A stretch of 64,000 nt of DNA, from assembly GCA_022708105.1 (NCBI GenBank), contig JAKIZI010000006.1, forward strand, positions 1 to 64,000. Reading direction: 5' to 3'. A program made the translations under genes and the position numbers. The notes beneath the pieces are model-generated. The model saw nothing but the letters and a program-made list of their open reading frames with translations, was not told the origin of the DNA and made no database searches. Source of the stretch: Bacteroidota bacterium. GTDB lineage: Bacteria; Bacteroidota; Bacteroidia; Bacteroidales; WCHB1-69. Below are positions 36,304 through 45,469 of this stretch, piece after piece (within the stretch, counting starts at the first letter, position 1; every line of letters begins with the position of its first letter).

Positions 36304-38277
36304 ATGATTTCAAAACAGACCATTGATGAGATTCTGTTGGCATCAAAAATTGAAGATGTCGTAGGAGATTTTGTCGCACTTAAAAAAAGAGGACAAAATT
36401 GGGTTGGTCTTTGCCCTTTCCATGATGATAAAAATCCATCAATGTATGTCAGTCCTCGCTTGGGAATTTTTAAATGTTTCGTCTGCGACAGTGGCGGAAA
36501 TGCGGTTCATTTTTTAATGGAACATGAGAAAATTTCTTATCCCGAAGCTCTTCGTTATTTGGCAAAAAAATACAATATTCATATAGAAGAAGAGGAAGCT
36601 AAAACAGATGAAGAACTTGCACAACAAAGTGAAAATGAGAGTTTATTTGCCTTAAATAATTATGCGGAAAAATATTTTATAGATCAATTATTCAATACTG
36701 AAGATGGTCGCAATATTGCTCTTTCCTATTTCAAAGAACGAGGGTTTAAAGAAAGCACCATCGAACGTTTTAAATTGGGATATAATCCTGACGGATGGGA
36801 TCATTTCACTCAAGATGCCCTTAAAAACGGCTATCAAATGAAACATCTTCTCAAAACAGGATTGACCAAAAAGACAGAAAGTGATAAATATTTTGATTTT
36901 TACCGAGGAAGGGTCATATTTCCTATCCATAATCATTTAGGAAAAACAGTCGGTTTCGGAGGACGTATCCTAAAAAAAGATGATAAAACGGCCAAATATT
37001 TCAACTCTCCTGAAAGTGAGATTTACCATAAAAGTAATATTTTGTATGGTTTTTATTATGCAAAAAAAGCAATAAGAACCAAGGATAATGTATATTTAGT
37101 TGAAGGTTATACGGATGTGCTGTCACTCTTCCAAGCCGGAATTGAAAATGTAGTTGCTTCCTCCGGAACTGCCCTTACGGAAGGACAAATTAAAATCATC
37201 TTATCCCAAACGCAAAATATTACTGTCCTCTACGACGGAGATAAAGCAGGTATAAAAGCTGCTCTACGGGGAATTGACCTATTAATTCCTGCAGGATTAA
37301 ATGTTAAAGTTGTCCTATTGCCCGAAGGAGAAGACCCTGACTCTTTTTCCAAAAAACATCGGGATTCCGAATTACTCGAATATCTTGAAGAAAATTCCGT
37401 TAATTTTTTACTGTTTAAGGCACAACTTTTATCAAAAGAAGCCGGCAAAGATCCTGTAAAACGGGCTGAAATGGTTACGGAAATCGTGAACAATATTGCA
37501 GAAATAAGAGATAATATAACCCGTTCTTTCTATATTAAAGAATGTGCTTCTCTTTTTAACCTTGAAGAAGAAATTCTCAATGTACAACTTCGGAAAGTGG
37601 TTTGGAAAAAAATGCACCAAAAAGAGAAAGAACCCTCTATACAATCTACTCCCTCCACCACTCAATCACTTCCCCAAAAGAAACCGCAATTTACAGAAAA
37701 TCAACTCAATATCATTGAAAAGAATATCATATTGCTTATTCTTAAATATGGGATGTACCAAATTAACGTTGAGCAAACCATCTATGAAGGGACACAGATT
37801 GTCCCGATGAGAATAGATCAATACATTTTTGATGAATTTCACGAAGAGGAGATTCAATTCAGTCAAAGCATTCTTCAAGAAATATATGAAGAATATGCCT
37901 TTATTGCCTCTCATGCAAAAGATCAGGATGAAATTAAACGTTATTTTTCTCAACATGAGAATAAAGAGATTCAACAATTTGTAATTCCCTATTTTCTTAA
38001 TCCTGATCCTGAATTCAGTCAGGAGTGGGAAAAACGTTTTGAAGTATTTACATACAATAGTTTGAATAATATTGAGAAATTAAATGCTGAAATTGTGGAT
38101 CATATCAATATGTTTAAGCTCAGGATCCTTGAAAATTATAAAAAATTATTATTAAAAGAACTTCAAGAAAATAAAGATGATGAGGAAATTATTTCAATCA
38201 TATTAAAAAAATTTACAGTTGTCGAACAACGAAGAAATGAATTGGCTATCTTACTTAGAGCCGTTATTACCAAATAA
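36304..38277 (+). CDS. dnaG: DNA primase
   Basis: A 657-residue primase that makes RNA primers at the replication fork. The CHC2 zinc finger has Cys37, His40, Cys58 and Cys61 (GLCPFHDDKNPS, FKCFVCDSGG). The RNA-polymerase domain contains YFDFYRGRVIFPIHN and VGFGGRIL. The TOPRIM core has LVEGYTDVLSLFQAG and LYDGDKAGIKAALRG plus EGEDPDSF. The C-terminal ~200 residues form the DnaB-interacting helical region, here with an insert rich in Ser, Thr, Pro and Gln near 445-465. rpsU and rpoD, common neighbours elsewhere, are absent. Confidence 0.97.
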   Translation: MISKQTIDEILLASKIEDVVGDFVALKKRGQNWVGLCPFHDDKNPSMYVSPRLGIFKCFVCDSGGNAVHFLMEHEKISYPEALRYLAKKYNIHIEEEEAKTDEELAQQSENESLFALNNYAEKYFIDQLFNTEDGRNIALSYFKERGFKESTIERFKLGYNPDGWDHFTQDALKNGYQMKHLLKTGLTKKTESDKYFDFYRGRVIFPIHNHLGKTVGFGGRILKKDDKTAKYFNSPESEIYHKSNILYGFYYAKKAIRTKDNVYLVEGYTDVLSLFQAGIENVVASSGTALTEGQIKIILSQTQNITVLYDGDKAGIKAALRGIDLLIPAGLNVKVVLLPEGEDPDSFSKKHRDSELLEYLEENSVNFLLFKAQLLSKEAGKDPVKRAEMVTEIVNNIAEIRDNITRSFYIKECASLFNLEEEILNVQLRKVVWKKMHQKEKEPSIQSTPSTTQSLPQKKPQFTENQLNIIEKNIILLILKYGMYQINVEQTIYEGTQIVPMRIDQYIFDEFHEEEIQFSQSILQEIYEEYAFIASHAKDQDEIKRYFSQHENKEIQQFVIPYFLNPDPEFSQEWEKRFEVFTYNSLNNIEKLNAEIVDHINMFKLRILENYKKLLLKELQENKDDEEIISIILKKFTVVEQRRNELAILLRAVITK

Positions 38278-38303
38278 ACTGAAAGAAAAAATAATTTAAG
38301 TCC

Positions 38304-39779
38304 ATGAAAGAAAAACTATTTGTATACAATACGCTCACGAAAAAGAAAGAATTATTTATTCCGTTGCACGAAGGTCGGGTAGGTTTATATGTTTGTGGCC
38401 CTACTGTATACGGAGAACCCCATTTGGGACATGCGCGTCCTGCAGTTACCTTTGACTTGATTTTCCGTTATTTACAGCATCTTGGGTATAAAGTACGTTA
38501 TGTAAGAAACATTACCGATGTTGGCCATTTAGAAAATGACGCCGACGAAGGAGAAGATAAAATTGCCAAAAAAGCCCGCTTGGAACAATTGGAACCAATG
38601 GAAATTGCCCAGTTTTATATTGATAGTTACCATATGGCTATGGATGCGCTCAATGTAAAACGCCCTTCGATCGAACCACGAGCTTCCGGTCATATTATCG
38701 AACAAATCGAAATGGTGGAAAAAATTATCGAAAAAGGATATGCGTATGTATCTAACGGCTCTGTCTATTTCGATGTGGTTAAATTTGACGCTGATTTCGG
38801 ATATGGAAAACTATCGGGCAGAGTTTTGGACGAACTGTTAGCCAATACAAGAACTTTAGACGGACAAGACGAAAAACGAAATGCAGCAGATTTTGCTTTA
38901 TGGAAAAAAGCTGCTCCGGAGCACATCATGAAATGGAATTCTCCATGGAGTTTAGGATTTCCAGGGTGGCATATCGAATGTACCGCAATGAGTACTAAAT
39001 ATTTAGGAGAACAATTCGATATTCATGGCGGTGGAATGGATTTGCTCTTCCCCCATCATGAATCGGAAATTTGTCAGAGTACTGCCGCCAATGGAATTGA
39101 GTCGGTTAAATATTGGATGCACAACAACATGATTACCATCAATGGGCAAAAAATGGGAAAATCTTTGGGAAATTTCATAACACTGAATGAATTTTTCAAT
39201 GGCTCTCATGCTTTATTAGATCGAAAGTATGCACCTATGACCATTCGTTTTTTTGTACTTCAGGCTCATTATCGCGGAACACTTGACTTTTCAAATGAAG
39301 CTTTAATCGCTGCTGAAAAAGGTCTTTCTAAATTATATGCTGCAGCTGAAACCTTACAAAAACTTTCTCCGAGAACAACCTCAACGGAAAATATTCAAGC
39401 ATGGATTGACCGATGCCACGAAGCAATGAATGATGACTTTAACAGCCCGAAACTAATTGCGGAAATCTTTGATGCTACAAGGATAATTAACTCAATACAA
39501 CAAGGAAACAGCTCTCTGACCGAATCGGATCTTGAACTATTGAAAGAGAATTTCAATCTTTTCTTTTATGATATTTTAGGAATGAAAAGAGAAAATCAAA
39601 CATCCGAAAGTTTAGGAACAACCGAAGAATTGATGAATGTTATTTTGGATATACGTCAAAATGCTAAAACCAATAAAAATTGGGAAATAGCTGATGCTAT
39701 TCGTAATAAATTAAACGAAATAGGCATTGTAATCAAAGATACAAAAGAGGGCGCTATTTGGGAGAAAATAACACGTTAG
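38304..39779 (+). CDS. cysS: Cysteine--tRNA ligase
   Basis: A 491-residue class I aminoacyl-tRNA synthetase. The HIGH motif is HLGH in [16 protein letters not shown], whose Cys is a zinc ligand; further zinc ligands lie in HIECTAMS and HHESEICQS. The KMSKS loop reads KMGKSLGNF, with Gly in place of Ser. Length is normal. It follows dnaG by 26 bases. Its TAG stop shares bases with the stop codon of the convergent gene on the other strand (39776-39779). Confidence 0.97.
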   Translation: MKEKLFVYNTLTKKKELFIPLHEGRVGLYVCGPTVYGEPHLGHARPAVTFDLIFRYLQHLGYKVRYVRNITDVGHLENDADEGEDKIAKKARLEQLEPMEIAQFYIDSYHMAMDALNVKRPSIEPRASGHIIEQIEMVEKIIEKGYAYVSNGSVYFDVVKFDADFGYGKLSGRVLDELLANTRTLDGQDEKRNAADFALWKKAAPEHIMKWNSPWSLGFPGWHIECTAMSTKYLGEQFDIHGGGMDLLFPHHESEICQSTAANGIESVKYWMHNNMITINGQKMGKSLGNFITLNEFFNGSHALLDRKYAPMTIRFFVLQAHYRGTLDFSNEALIAAEKGLSKLYAAAETLQKLSPRTTSTENIQAWIDRCHEAMNDDFNSPKLIAEIFDATRIINSIQQGNSSLTESDLELLKENFNLFFYDILGMKRENQTSESLGTTEELMNVILDIRQNAKTNKNWEIADAIRNKLNEIGIVIKDTKEGAIWEKITR

Positions 39780-40222
39780 CGAGGCAACAGAACTTCATCG
39801 AACACAATTTTAATTACTTCAAATTGTTCATTCATCAATAGTAAAGCTGCTTTTTCAACTATTGCCTGTCTTTTTTTGGTATTATATTGTATCAGCAATC
39901 TCCATTCAATCTCCTCTCCGGGCTTCAAATTGGCTGTAATTTTTTCGACAATTTTCTCTTTTTTGACAAGGCCTTTTTCCCTTTTCACCCACTCCAATTT
40001 GCTTACAAGTTTTTCTTGTCTGTACGTAATTGCTCTTTGTTCTATTCCGTTTTTGAAATAGAACGTAACAATCGCTTTGCGCGGATTATCTGATGCTTGT
40101 TCCACAATTCTTTCGTACTGATACAATAAGTTTCCCGCGGCGTCCGTAATACTGTCTTTTTGTGCCCACGATGAGGATATAGCCCATAAGACAATCATAA
40201 GAAATCCAAGCAACTTTTTCAT
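39776..40222 (-). CDS. Exported protein of unknown function, 148 residues
   Basis: I do not recognise a family. The N-terminus [21 protein letters not shown] is a clear signal peptide, which is why I chose the ATG at 40222 over the frame's earlier start at 40249 (inside the upstream gene). The mature part is Lys/Glu-rich, with several short beta-prone stretches ([40 protein letters not shown]). It begins one base after the stop of the glycosyltransferase gene and is probably co-transcribed with it, hinting at an envelope role. Confidence 0.7.
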   Translation of the reverse strand: MKKLLGFLMIVLWAISSSWAQKDSITDAAGNLLYQYERIVEQASDNPRKAIVTFYFKNGIEQRAITYRQEKLVSKLEWVKREKGLVKKEKIVEKITANLKPGEEIEWRLLIQYNTKKRQAIVEKAALLLMNEQFEVIKIVFDEVLLPR

Positions 40223-40223
40223 A

Positions 40224-41231
40224 TTAAAACTTATTGATCCATTCTGCAACTTCGAGTGTTGAAATGTGATTCATACAATTGAAATGCTTTTTGGGGCATT
40301 TTTCATAGCCCAATTTAGAGCAGGGACGACACGGAAGTGTACACACTTCAAAAATTCTGAATTTATCTTCCTGTTGCGGCATATAGGGGTACATTCCGAA
40401 TTCAGGAACGGTATTTCCCCAGAGCGAAGCTATAGGAATTTGAAGCGCTGCGGCAATATGCATCATCCCGGTATCGCCTGTTAAAAGACAATCTGCTTGT
40501 TTCAAAATCGAAGCCGACTGAAAAATCGTAAACTTACCACACCCGTTATAAGCTTTATCGCCAAGTTGCGAAACAATATCATCTCCCATTGAAATTACAT
40601 CTTTTCCGCCCAATAACATCACCGGTTTATATAATATTCTGGCAATATCCACAATTTTATGAACCGGAATCCGCTTGGTCCCGTGTAAACTCCCTAAGGC
40701 AACTGCTACAAATCCATTTTCAAAAACTGCCGGCAAGTCTTCTTCATCAAATTCCTTATTCTCAGGAATATAAAAATCAAGACCGCCGCCATCATGAACC
40801 ACATTAAGTTTTTTCACCGCTTCAAAATAACGATCCACTATATGAATGTTGGGTAAGAAATTGATTTTAAAATTGACAAAAATCCATTTTAGAATATTGT
40901 GTTTTGAAAACGTGCCTGCAGGAACATGCAGCGCTGATACAATTCGCTTTGAACGATAATTCTTTTGCAAATCTACAATAAAATCGAAATGTTCTTCTCG
41001 CAAAGCTTGCTGTGTTGCTTTCAAATTACCTGAATAAGCATGAATTTTGGAAATATGCGGATTGTATTCCAACAATGACGCATATTCGCGTTTGACCAAA
41101 AAATGAATTTCCACATGGGGAATTTGTGCTTTTATCGCTCTGATTACAGGGGTTGTTAATACGATATCCCCGATAGCACTAAATCTTATAATTAATATTT
41201 TCCTTCGCGACGGAGGTTGACAATCATCCAT
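40224..41231 (-). CDS. Glycosyltransferase family 9 (ADP-heptose:LPS heptosyltransferase-like)
   Basis: A 335-residue GT-B enzyme. The N-terminal pattern ILIIRFSAIGDIVLTTPVIRAIK, the internal VDLQKNYRSKR and the C-terminal donor-site pattern LLTGDTGMMHIAAALQIP are characteristic of WaaF/WaaC-type heptosyltransferases that extend the LPS inner core on the cytoplasmic face. A Cys-rich segment near the C-terminus (CTLPCRPCSKLGYEKCPKKHFNC) is notable and may bind metal. It lies 12 bases after the acyltransferase gene; both are envelope-lipid enzymes. Confidence 0.88.
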   Translation of the reverse strand: MDDCQPPSRRKILIIRFSAIGDIVLTTPVIRAIKAQIPHVEIHFLVKREYASLLEYNPHISKIHAYSGNLKATQQALREEHFDFIVDLQKNYRSKRIVSALHVPAGTFSKHNILKWIFVNFKINFLPNIHIVDRYFEAVKKLNVVHDGGGLDFYIPENKEFDEEDLPAVFENGFVAVALGSLHGTKRIPVHKIVDIARILYKPVMLLGGKDVISMGDDIVSQLGDKAYNGCGKFTIFQSASILKQADCLLTGDTGMMHIAAALQIPIASLWGNTVPEFGMYPYMPQQEDKFRIFEVCTLPCRPCSKLGYEKCPKKHFNCMNHISTLEVAEWINKF

Positions 41232-41243
41232 TTTTAAATTAAT

Positions 41244-42401
41244 TTACCAATTATTATCATCTGTTATTGATATATCTTTCCCAAATGAAATCCGAACCGG
41301 ATTTGCATAAATCCTGAGCAAATAATCCTGCATGGTGGAGGGTGAAACATCATCCACAATGCTTTGTTTCTTTATATATTCAAGAAAATGTATTTTCTCT
41401 TCCGGAGTATATTGATTGCCAAAATCTTCCCGTTTTTCCAATAAATCATAGGCAATAAAATTATTGGGATATAATTTATAATGAGAATGAATTTGCTTAT
41501 CTATTAGTCTGCATACTTCTCCTATTTTATCATTCGGACGTAAATCCGGATTTATCGAATCTATTTCCTCTACAATCGGATTTCCAACCGTAAGATTAAC
41601 CTTTCCTTTATAACCGAAAATTCCTTGTTTCATACTGGCAAAATCTTCTCCCGGCGATTTAACGTACTCTGCGTTTTCTGATAATGCCAACTCCCTTGCT
41701 TTTAATTGATCACAAGATTCATATTGATAAGATATAGAAACAGGAACGATTTTCAATGCTTTAATTCCTGCTAATATATCATGTTTCGAATAATCAGCCA
41801 ACATTTTCACCAATCCCTGTTGTGTTTTATCAATTCCGTTTTTGGTTCTGCCATTTCCTTGTGCAATCCATACAGAATCTTTTTCTTCATACAAACTATA
41901 ATGAATATATTCCGAAAGCAAATGGGAATTGAGCAGTTTCTCTTTTATTGAACCGTTCCGTTTCACAATAAACATTTTATTAATCTTAAAAAAGACTTCC
42001 AACGCGGACGAAGAGATTAAATTATCGCCAAACGCAATTTTTGTAGTATGAAAATCACTATTCAACAAATATTGTTGCAGGAATGCAGAATCCAATACAA
42101 TATCTCTATGGTTCCCAATAAAAAGGTAAGACTCATCAGGCGATAAATTTTCCAGACCGGAACAAGTGATACCATCTGTAGAATGCTCAATAACGAAGTT
42201 TACAAATCTTTTTATGATGTAATATTGAAAAGCATATACAGAATCGACCTGATGAAAATCATTAATAATCTCATTATAAGAGTTTTGATCTGAAAAGTAT
42301 TTTATGGCAGATAAAAAATAGGGGTCCTCAAGTAAGCTGCAAATCGCAAACTTAGCTTCCCGTTCATTATACGGACGTATCGATAAAAAAGGATCTTCCA
42401 T
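41244..42401 (-). CDS. Glycerol-phosphate/lysophospholipid acyltransferase-like protein (PlsC superfamily)
   Basis: A 385-residue protein with the acyltransferase block FIGNHRDIVLDSAFL (residues about 94-108). It reads NHRDIVLD in place of the classical NHx4D spacing, a variant I associate with a large-size LPLAT subgroup. IAQGNGRTKNG and the later IVPVSISYQYE fit motifs III and IV. No transmembrane helix is obvious. The C-terminal ~120 residues are helical and unassigned. It leads an operon with the heptosyltransferase-like gene and the 148-residue exported protein, consistent with envelope lipid synthesis. Exact substrate unknown. Confidence 0.85.
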   Translation of the reverse strand: MEDPFLSIRPYNEREAKFAICSLLEDPYFLSAIKYFSDQNSYNEIINDFHQVDSVYAFQYYIIKRFVNFVIEHSTDGITCSGLENLSPDESYLFIGNHRDIVLDSAFLQQYLLNSDFHTTKIAFGDNLISSSALEVFFKINKMFIVKRNGSIKEKLLNSHLLSEYIHYSLYEEKDSVWIAQGNGRTKNGIDKTQQGLVKMLADYSKHDILAGIKALKIVPVSISYQYESCDQLKARELALSENAEYVKSPGEDFASMKQGIFGYKGKVNLTVGNPIVEEIDSINPDLRPNDKIGEVCRLIDKQIHSHYKLYPNNFIAYDLLEKREDFGNQYTPEEKIHFLEYIKKQSIVDDVSPSTMQDYLLRIYANPVRISFGKDISITDDNNW

Positions 42402-42417
42402 TCAAATCAATTTGGAT

Positions 42418-42426
42418 GCAAAATTA
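42418..42426 (-). promoter_or_regulatory. Promoter -7 element (TAATTTTGC) for the acyltransferase operon
   Basis: The minus strand reads TAATTTTGC 16 bases before the start at 42401, matching TAnnTTTG. Confidence 0.45.
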
Positions 42427-42454
42427 TACTTTTTTTTTGAATTAAACAGCCTTT

Positions 42455-42760
42455 TTATTCAATATTCAAAATGTTCAGAAACCCGGTGATTTTAAAAATC
42501 TCTTTAATTGTTGGTGAAACATTCGAAACAGAGAACTTCTGTTTATTGGCTTTTCCTTTTTTTAACATCATGAGAAAAAGCCGCAATCCCGAACTGCTGA
42601 TATACTGCAATTCTCTACAATCCATTACCACGGGAAGGTTCCCAACTTCCGCAATTTCGGACATTTTCTTTTCGGCTTCCATAGAAGCAGCGGTATCTAA
42701 TCTGCCAAAAAGATGAATTACAACTCTGTCTTGTTCGTGTATTACCTTTATTACATCCAT
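42455..42760 (-). CDS. STAS-domain anti-sigma-factor antagonist-like protein (orphan)
   Basis: A 101-residue single STAS domain (SpoIIAA/RsbV fold). The regulatory-serine loop is QYISSSGLRLFL; Ser56 aligns with the residue phosphorylated in SpoIIAA. It is clearly paralogous to the STAS protein at 54444-54758: both share GRLDTA, ISSSGLRLFL and an I-x-x-I-F-x-x-TGF C-terminus. Unlike that copy it has no phosphatase or kinase gene beside it; it lies between recA and the acyltransferase operon, same strand. It may be controlled by the SpoIIE protein at 54.8 kb or another elsewhere. Confidence 0.92.
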   Translation of the reverse strand: MDVIKVIHEQDRVVIHLFGRLDTAASMEAEKKMSEIAEVGNLPVVMDCRELQYISSSGLRLFLMMLKKGKANKQKFSVSNVSPTIKEIFKITGFLNILNIE

Positions 42761-42813
42761 TATGATTTATATTTTAATTTAAAAGGCGAATGGCTTTTTC
42801 TGCTATCATTCCG

Positions 42814-43812
42814 TTATTGTATGGCTGCCCTGACTTTTGCTTCCAGTTCGTCACACAATTCGGGATTATCCATCAATAATTGTTTTACGGTATCACGACC
42901 TTGCCCCAATTTTGTATCCCCGTAAGAGAACCATGAACCTGATTTTTTTATCACATTCTTCTCAACTCCTAAATCAATTATTTCACCTACTTTAGAAATT
43001 CCTTCTCCAAACAAGATATCAAACTCTGCAAAACGGAAAGGTGGCGCCACTTTATTCTTCACCACTTTTACTTTAACTCTATTGCCGGAAGTTACATCTC
43101 CATCCTTGAGTTGCGATTGGCGGCGAATATCCAAACGAACAGATGAATAAAACTTCAGTGCATTCCCTCCGGTTGTCGTTTCAGGATTGCCGAAAATTAC
43201 TCCGATTTTATCACGGAGCTGGTTAATAAAAACACAGCAGCATCCTGTTTTACTAATTGTTCCTGTCAATTTACGCAATGCCTGAGACATCAATCGGGCT
43301 TGAAGTCCCATCTTGGAATCTCCCATATCTCCTTCGATTTCACTCTTGGGTGTCAATGCTGCAACCGAGTCAATCACAATAATATCAATAGCTCCGGAAC
43401 GAATCAAATTGTCGGCAATCTCCAAAGCTTGTTCCCCGTTATCCGGCTGTGAAACCAATAATTCACTCGTGTTTACCCCTAATTTTTCCGCATAAAAACG
43501 GTCAAACGCATGCTCTGCATCAATAAATGCCGCAATGCCGCCCGCCTTCTGTGCTTCTGCAATGGCATGAATAGCCAAAGTCGTCTTCCCCGAAGACTCC
43601 GGTCCGTAAATTTCAATTACCCTACCCTTCGGAAATCCCCCTACTCCTAATGCAGCATCCAATCCTATGGATCCGGTTGAAATAACTTCTATATTGTCTA
43701 TCGGCGTATCGCCAAGTCGCATAATTGCCCCTTTTCCAAAAGTCTTTTCGAGTTTCTCCAATGTGGAATTGAGTACTTTCAGTTTCTCTACATTCTGTTT
43801 TTCTTTTTCCAT
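42814..43812 (-). CDS. recA: Recombinase RecA
   Basis: A 332-residue DNA strand-exchange ATPase for homologous recombination and SOS induction. Walker A is GPESSGKTT (70-78), with [23 protein letters not shown] and the Walker B region [18 protein letters not shown], then [16 protein letters not shown] and the C-terminal domain. The C-terminus is fairly short. The orphan STAS gene follows by 53 bases. No LexA-type SOS box was recognised upstream. Confidence 0.98.
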   Translation of the reverse strand: MEKEKQNVEKLKVLNSTLEKLEKTFGKGAIMRLGDTPIDNIEVISTGSIGLDAALGVGGFPKGRVIEIYGPESSGKTTLAIHAIAEAQKAGGIAAFIDAEHAFDRFYAEKLGVNTSELLVSQPDNGEQALEIADNLIRSGAIDIIVIDSVAALTPKSEIEGDMGDSKMGLQARLMSQALRKLTGTISKTGCCCVFINQLRDKIGVIFGNPETTTGGNALKFYSSVRLDIRRQSQLKDGDVTSGNRVKVKVVKNKVAPPFRFAEFDILFGEGISKVGEIIDLGVEKNVIKKSGSWFSYGDTKLGQGRDTVKQLLMDNPELCDELEAKVRAAIQ

Positions 43813-43841
43813 AATGACTTTTTTTAAAATTTAATAATGGA

Positions 43842-43849
43842 CAAAAATA
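43842..43849 (-). promoter_or_regulatory. Promoter -7 element (TATTTTTG) for recA
   Basis: The minus strand reads TATTTTTG 29 bases before the recA ATG. Confidence 0.45.
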
Positions 43850-43989
43850 CTATTTTTTTTTTGATTTTTTAATCTAAATATATAATAAAATGTAAAAAAA
43901 ATGTTATTTTAATTTAAACATTATCTCTCTAAGGAATTTAGATTTATTTTATTTTTTATCTGAGCTTTAAGCCTAAGCATCTCACACGT

Positions 43990-44036
43990 GGGACGGAAAA
44001 ATCTTTGCCTCTTAGCGCCTTTGCGGTATTTTTTTT
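43990..44036. repeat. CTTAGCGCCTTTGCGG-type intergenic element
   Basis: The recA-nqrA gap contains ATCTTTGCCTCTTAGCGCCT followed by TTGCGG and a T run. A reworded version lies on the minus strand near 58391-58425. Short CTTTGCG/CTTAGCG strings like this recur between genes in many Bacteroidota; their origin is not known to me. Confidence 0.35.
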
Positions 44037-44051
44037 GTGTGTTTAACATGG

Positions 44052-44085
44052 ATTGGATTTATACTATTACTTTTTGTATCTTTGC
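44052..44085 (+). promoter_or_regulatory. Promoter for nqrAB (ATTG-N21-TATCTTTG)
   Basis: ATTG at 44052-44055 and TATCTTTG at 44077-44084 are 21 bases apart, within the Bacteroidota -33/-7 range. nqrA starts 17 bases later. Confidence 0.65.
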
Positions 44086-44101
44086 GCGTTATTAATTCAA
44101 T

Positions 44102-45439
44102 ATGCAATCTAAAATAACTATTAAACGAGGAATTAATATCCGATTGGCCGGAAAAGCAGAAATGACCTTACGTTCATTTGAGTCTGATTTTCATGCTATT
44201 ATACCAACCGATTTTCTATTTTTATCTCCAAAATTACTTATTAAAGAAGGGGATTCCGTTAAAATCGGAACTCCGCTTTTTTGCGACAAAGAGCAGGAAT
44301 CTATACGCCTGGTTGCCCCTGTCAGCGGAATTATTACTGAAATACGAAGAGGCGAAAAACGGAGAATTGAAGCCATAATTATACAAAACAATAAGCTGTA
44401 TGAAGCAGAAGAAATTCAGATTTCCGCAGAGCCGAAGCGGGAAGAAATTGTAGATACTTTACTTCGTAGCGGATTGTGGCCCATGATTCGCCGGCGTCCT
44501 TTCGACTCTATTGCCAATCCCCGGGAAAAACCCCGGGACATATTTATTTCCGGCTTCGACTCGGCTCCGTTAGCCACTGATTTTCGCTTTATTATTCAAG
44601 ACAAACAAAAAGAATTTCAGAAAGGATTATCGATTATCCGACAACTGACCGAAGGAAAAATTTATTTATCTCTGTCTTACGGAGAAGACTATTCCATCTT
44701 TGAAAATATAGAACATATTGAATTGCGATATATTAAAGGACCTCATCCTGCGGGAAACATCGGCACTCAGATTCATCACATCGCCCCAATTAAAAAAGGG
44801 GAAGTTGTGTGGCATCTTGATCCGTGGCAAGTTACTCGAATCGGGCATCTCTTTTTACATCAACAAATAGAATTTACAAAACGTATTCCCCTTTGCGGAA
44901 GCGAAATACAAAAACCACAATATTTGGAAATTCGGGATGGAGCATCCATTGGAAAGGTTATTCGGGAAACGATACGGCAAGAGCATGTACGCATCATCAG
45001 CGGGAATATTCTTACTGGCCAAAAAATCACTTCGGAAGGATTTGTGGGGTTTTACGACCGACAAGTTACCGTCATTGCAGAAGGTGGCCAACGAGAACTT
45101 TTAGGGTGGTTGCTGCCCGGAATAAATAAATGGAGTTTCTCACATACTTTTCTCTCTTTTCTGTTTCCAAAAAAAGAGTATAAGCCCAATACATCGCTAC
45201 AAGGAGGAAGAAGAACTCTGATGATGAACGATGTGTACGACCATGTTTTTCCTTTTGACATCCTACCCGTAGAACTCTATAAAGCATGCCGGATTAAAGA
45301 TGCAGCATTAATGGAAAAACTGGGACTCTATGAAATTACCCCGGAAGATGTGGCCTTGTGTGAACTGATATGCCCCTCAAAAATCGAGTGGCAACAAGTA
45401 ATTCGTGAAGGATTGGAACAATTATACAAAGAACGCTAA
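44102..45439 (+). CDS. nqrA: Na+-translocating NADH:quinone reductase subunit A
   Basis: A 445-residue peripheral subunit of the sodium-pumping NADH:ubiquinone/menaquinone oxidoreductase. Recognisable NqrA blocks are KRGINIRLAGKAE at the start, KGPHPAGNIGTQIHHIAPI, ISGNILTG, a YDHVFPFDILPVELYKA segment and the C-terminal ALCELICPSKIEW. RnfC was considered but lacks these and carries ferredoxin-type Cys motifs that are absent here. nqrB follows by 30 bases; nqrC-F do not follow. Confidence 0.93.
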   Translation: MQSKITIKRGINIRLAGKAEMTLRSFESDFHAIIPTDFLFLSPKLLIKEGDSVKIGTPLFCDKEQESIRLVAPVSGIITEIRRGEKRRIEAIIIQNNKLYEAEEIQISAEPKREEIVDTLLRSGLWPMIRRRPFDSIANPREKPRDIFISGFDSAPLATDFRFIIQDKQKEFQKGLSIIRQLTEGKIYLSLSYGEDYSIFENIEHIELRYIKGPHPAGNIGTQIHHIAPIKKGEVVWHLDPWQVTRIGHLFLHQQIEFTKRIPLCGSEIQKPQYLEIRDGASIGKVIRETIRQEHVRIISGNILTGQKITSEGFVGFYDRQVTVIAEGGQRELLGWLLPGINKWSFSHTFLSFLFPKKEYKPNTSLQGGRRTLMMNDVYDHVFPFDILPVELYKACRIKDAALMEKLGLYEITPEDVALCELICPSKIEWQQVIREGLEQLYKER

Positions 45440-45469
45440 CTCTTATATTCAATCAATGCGTCAAAACTC

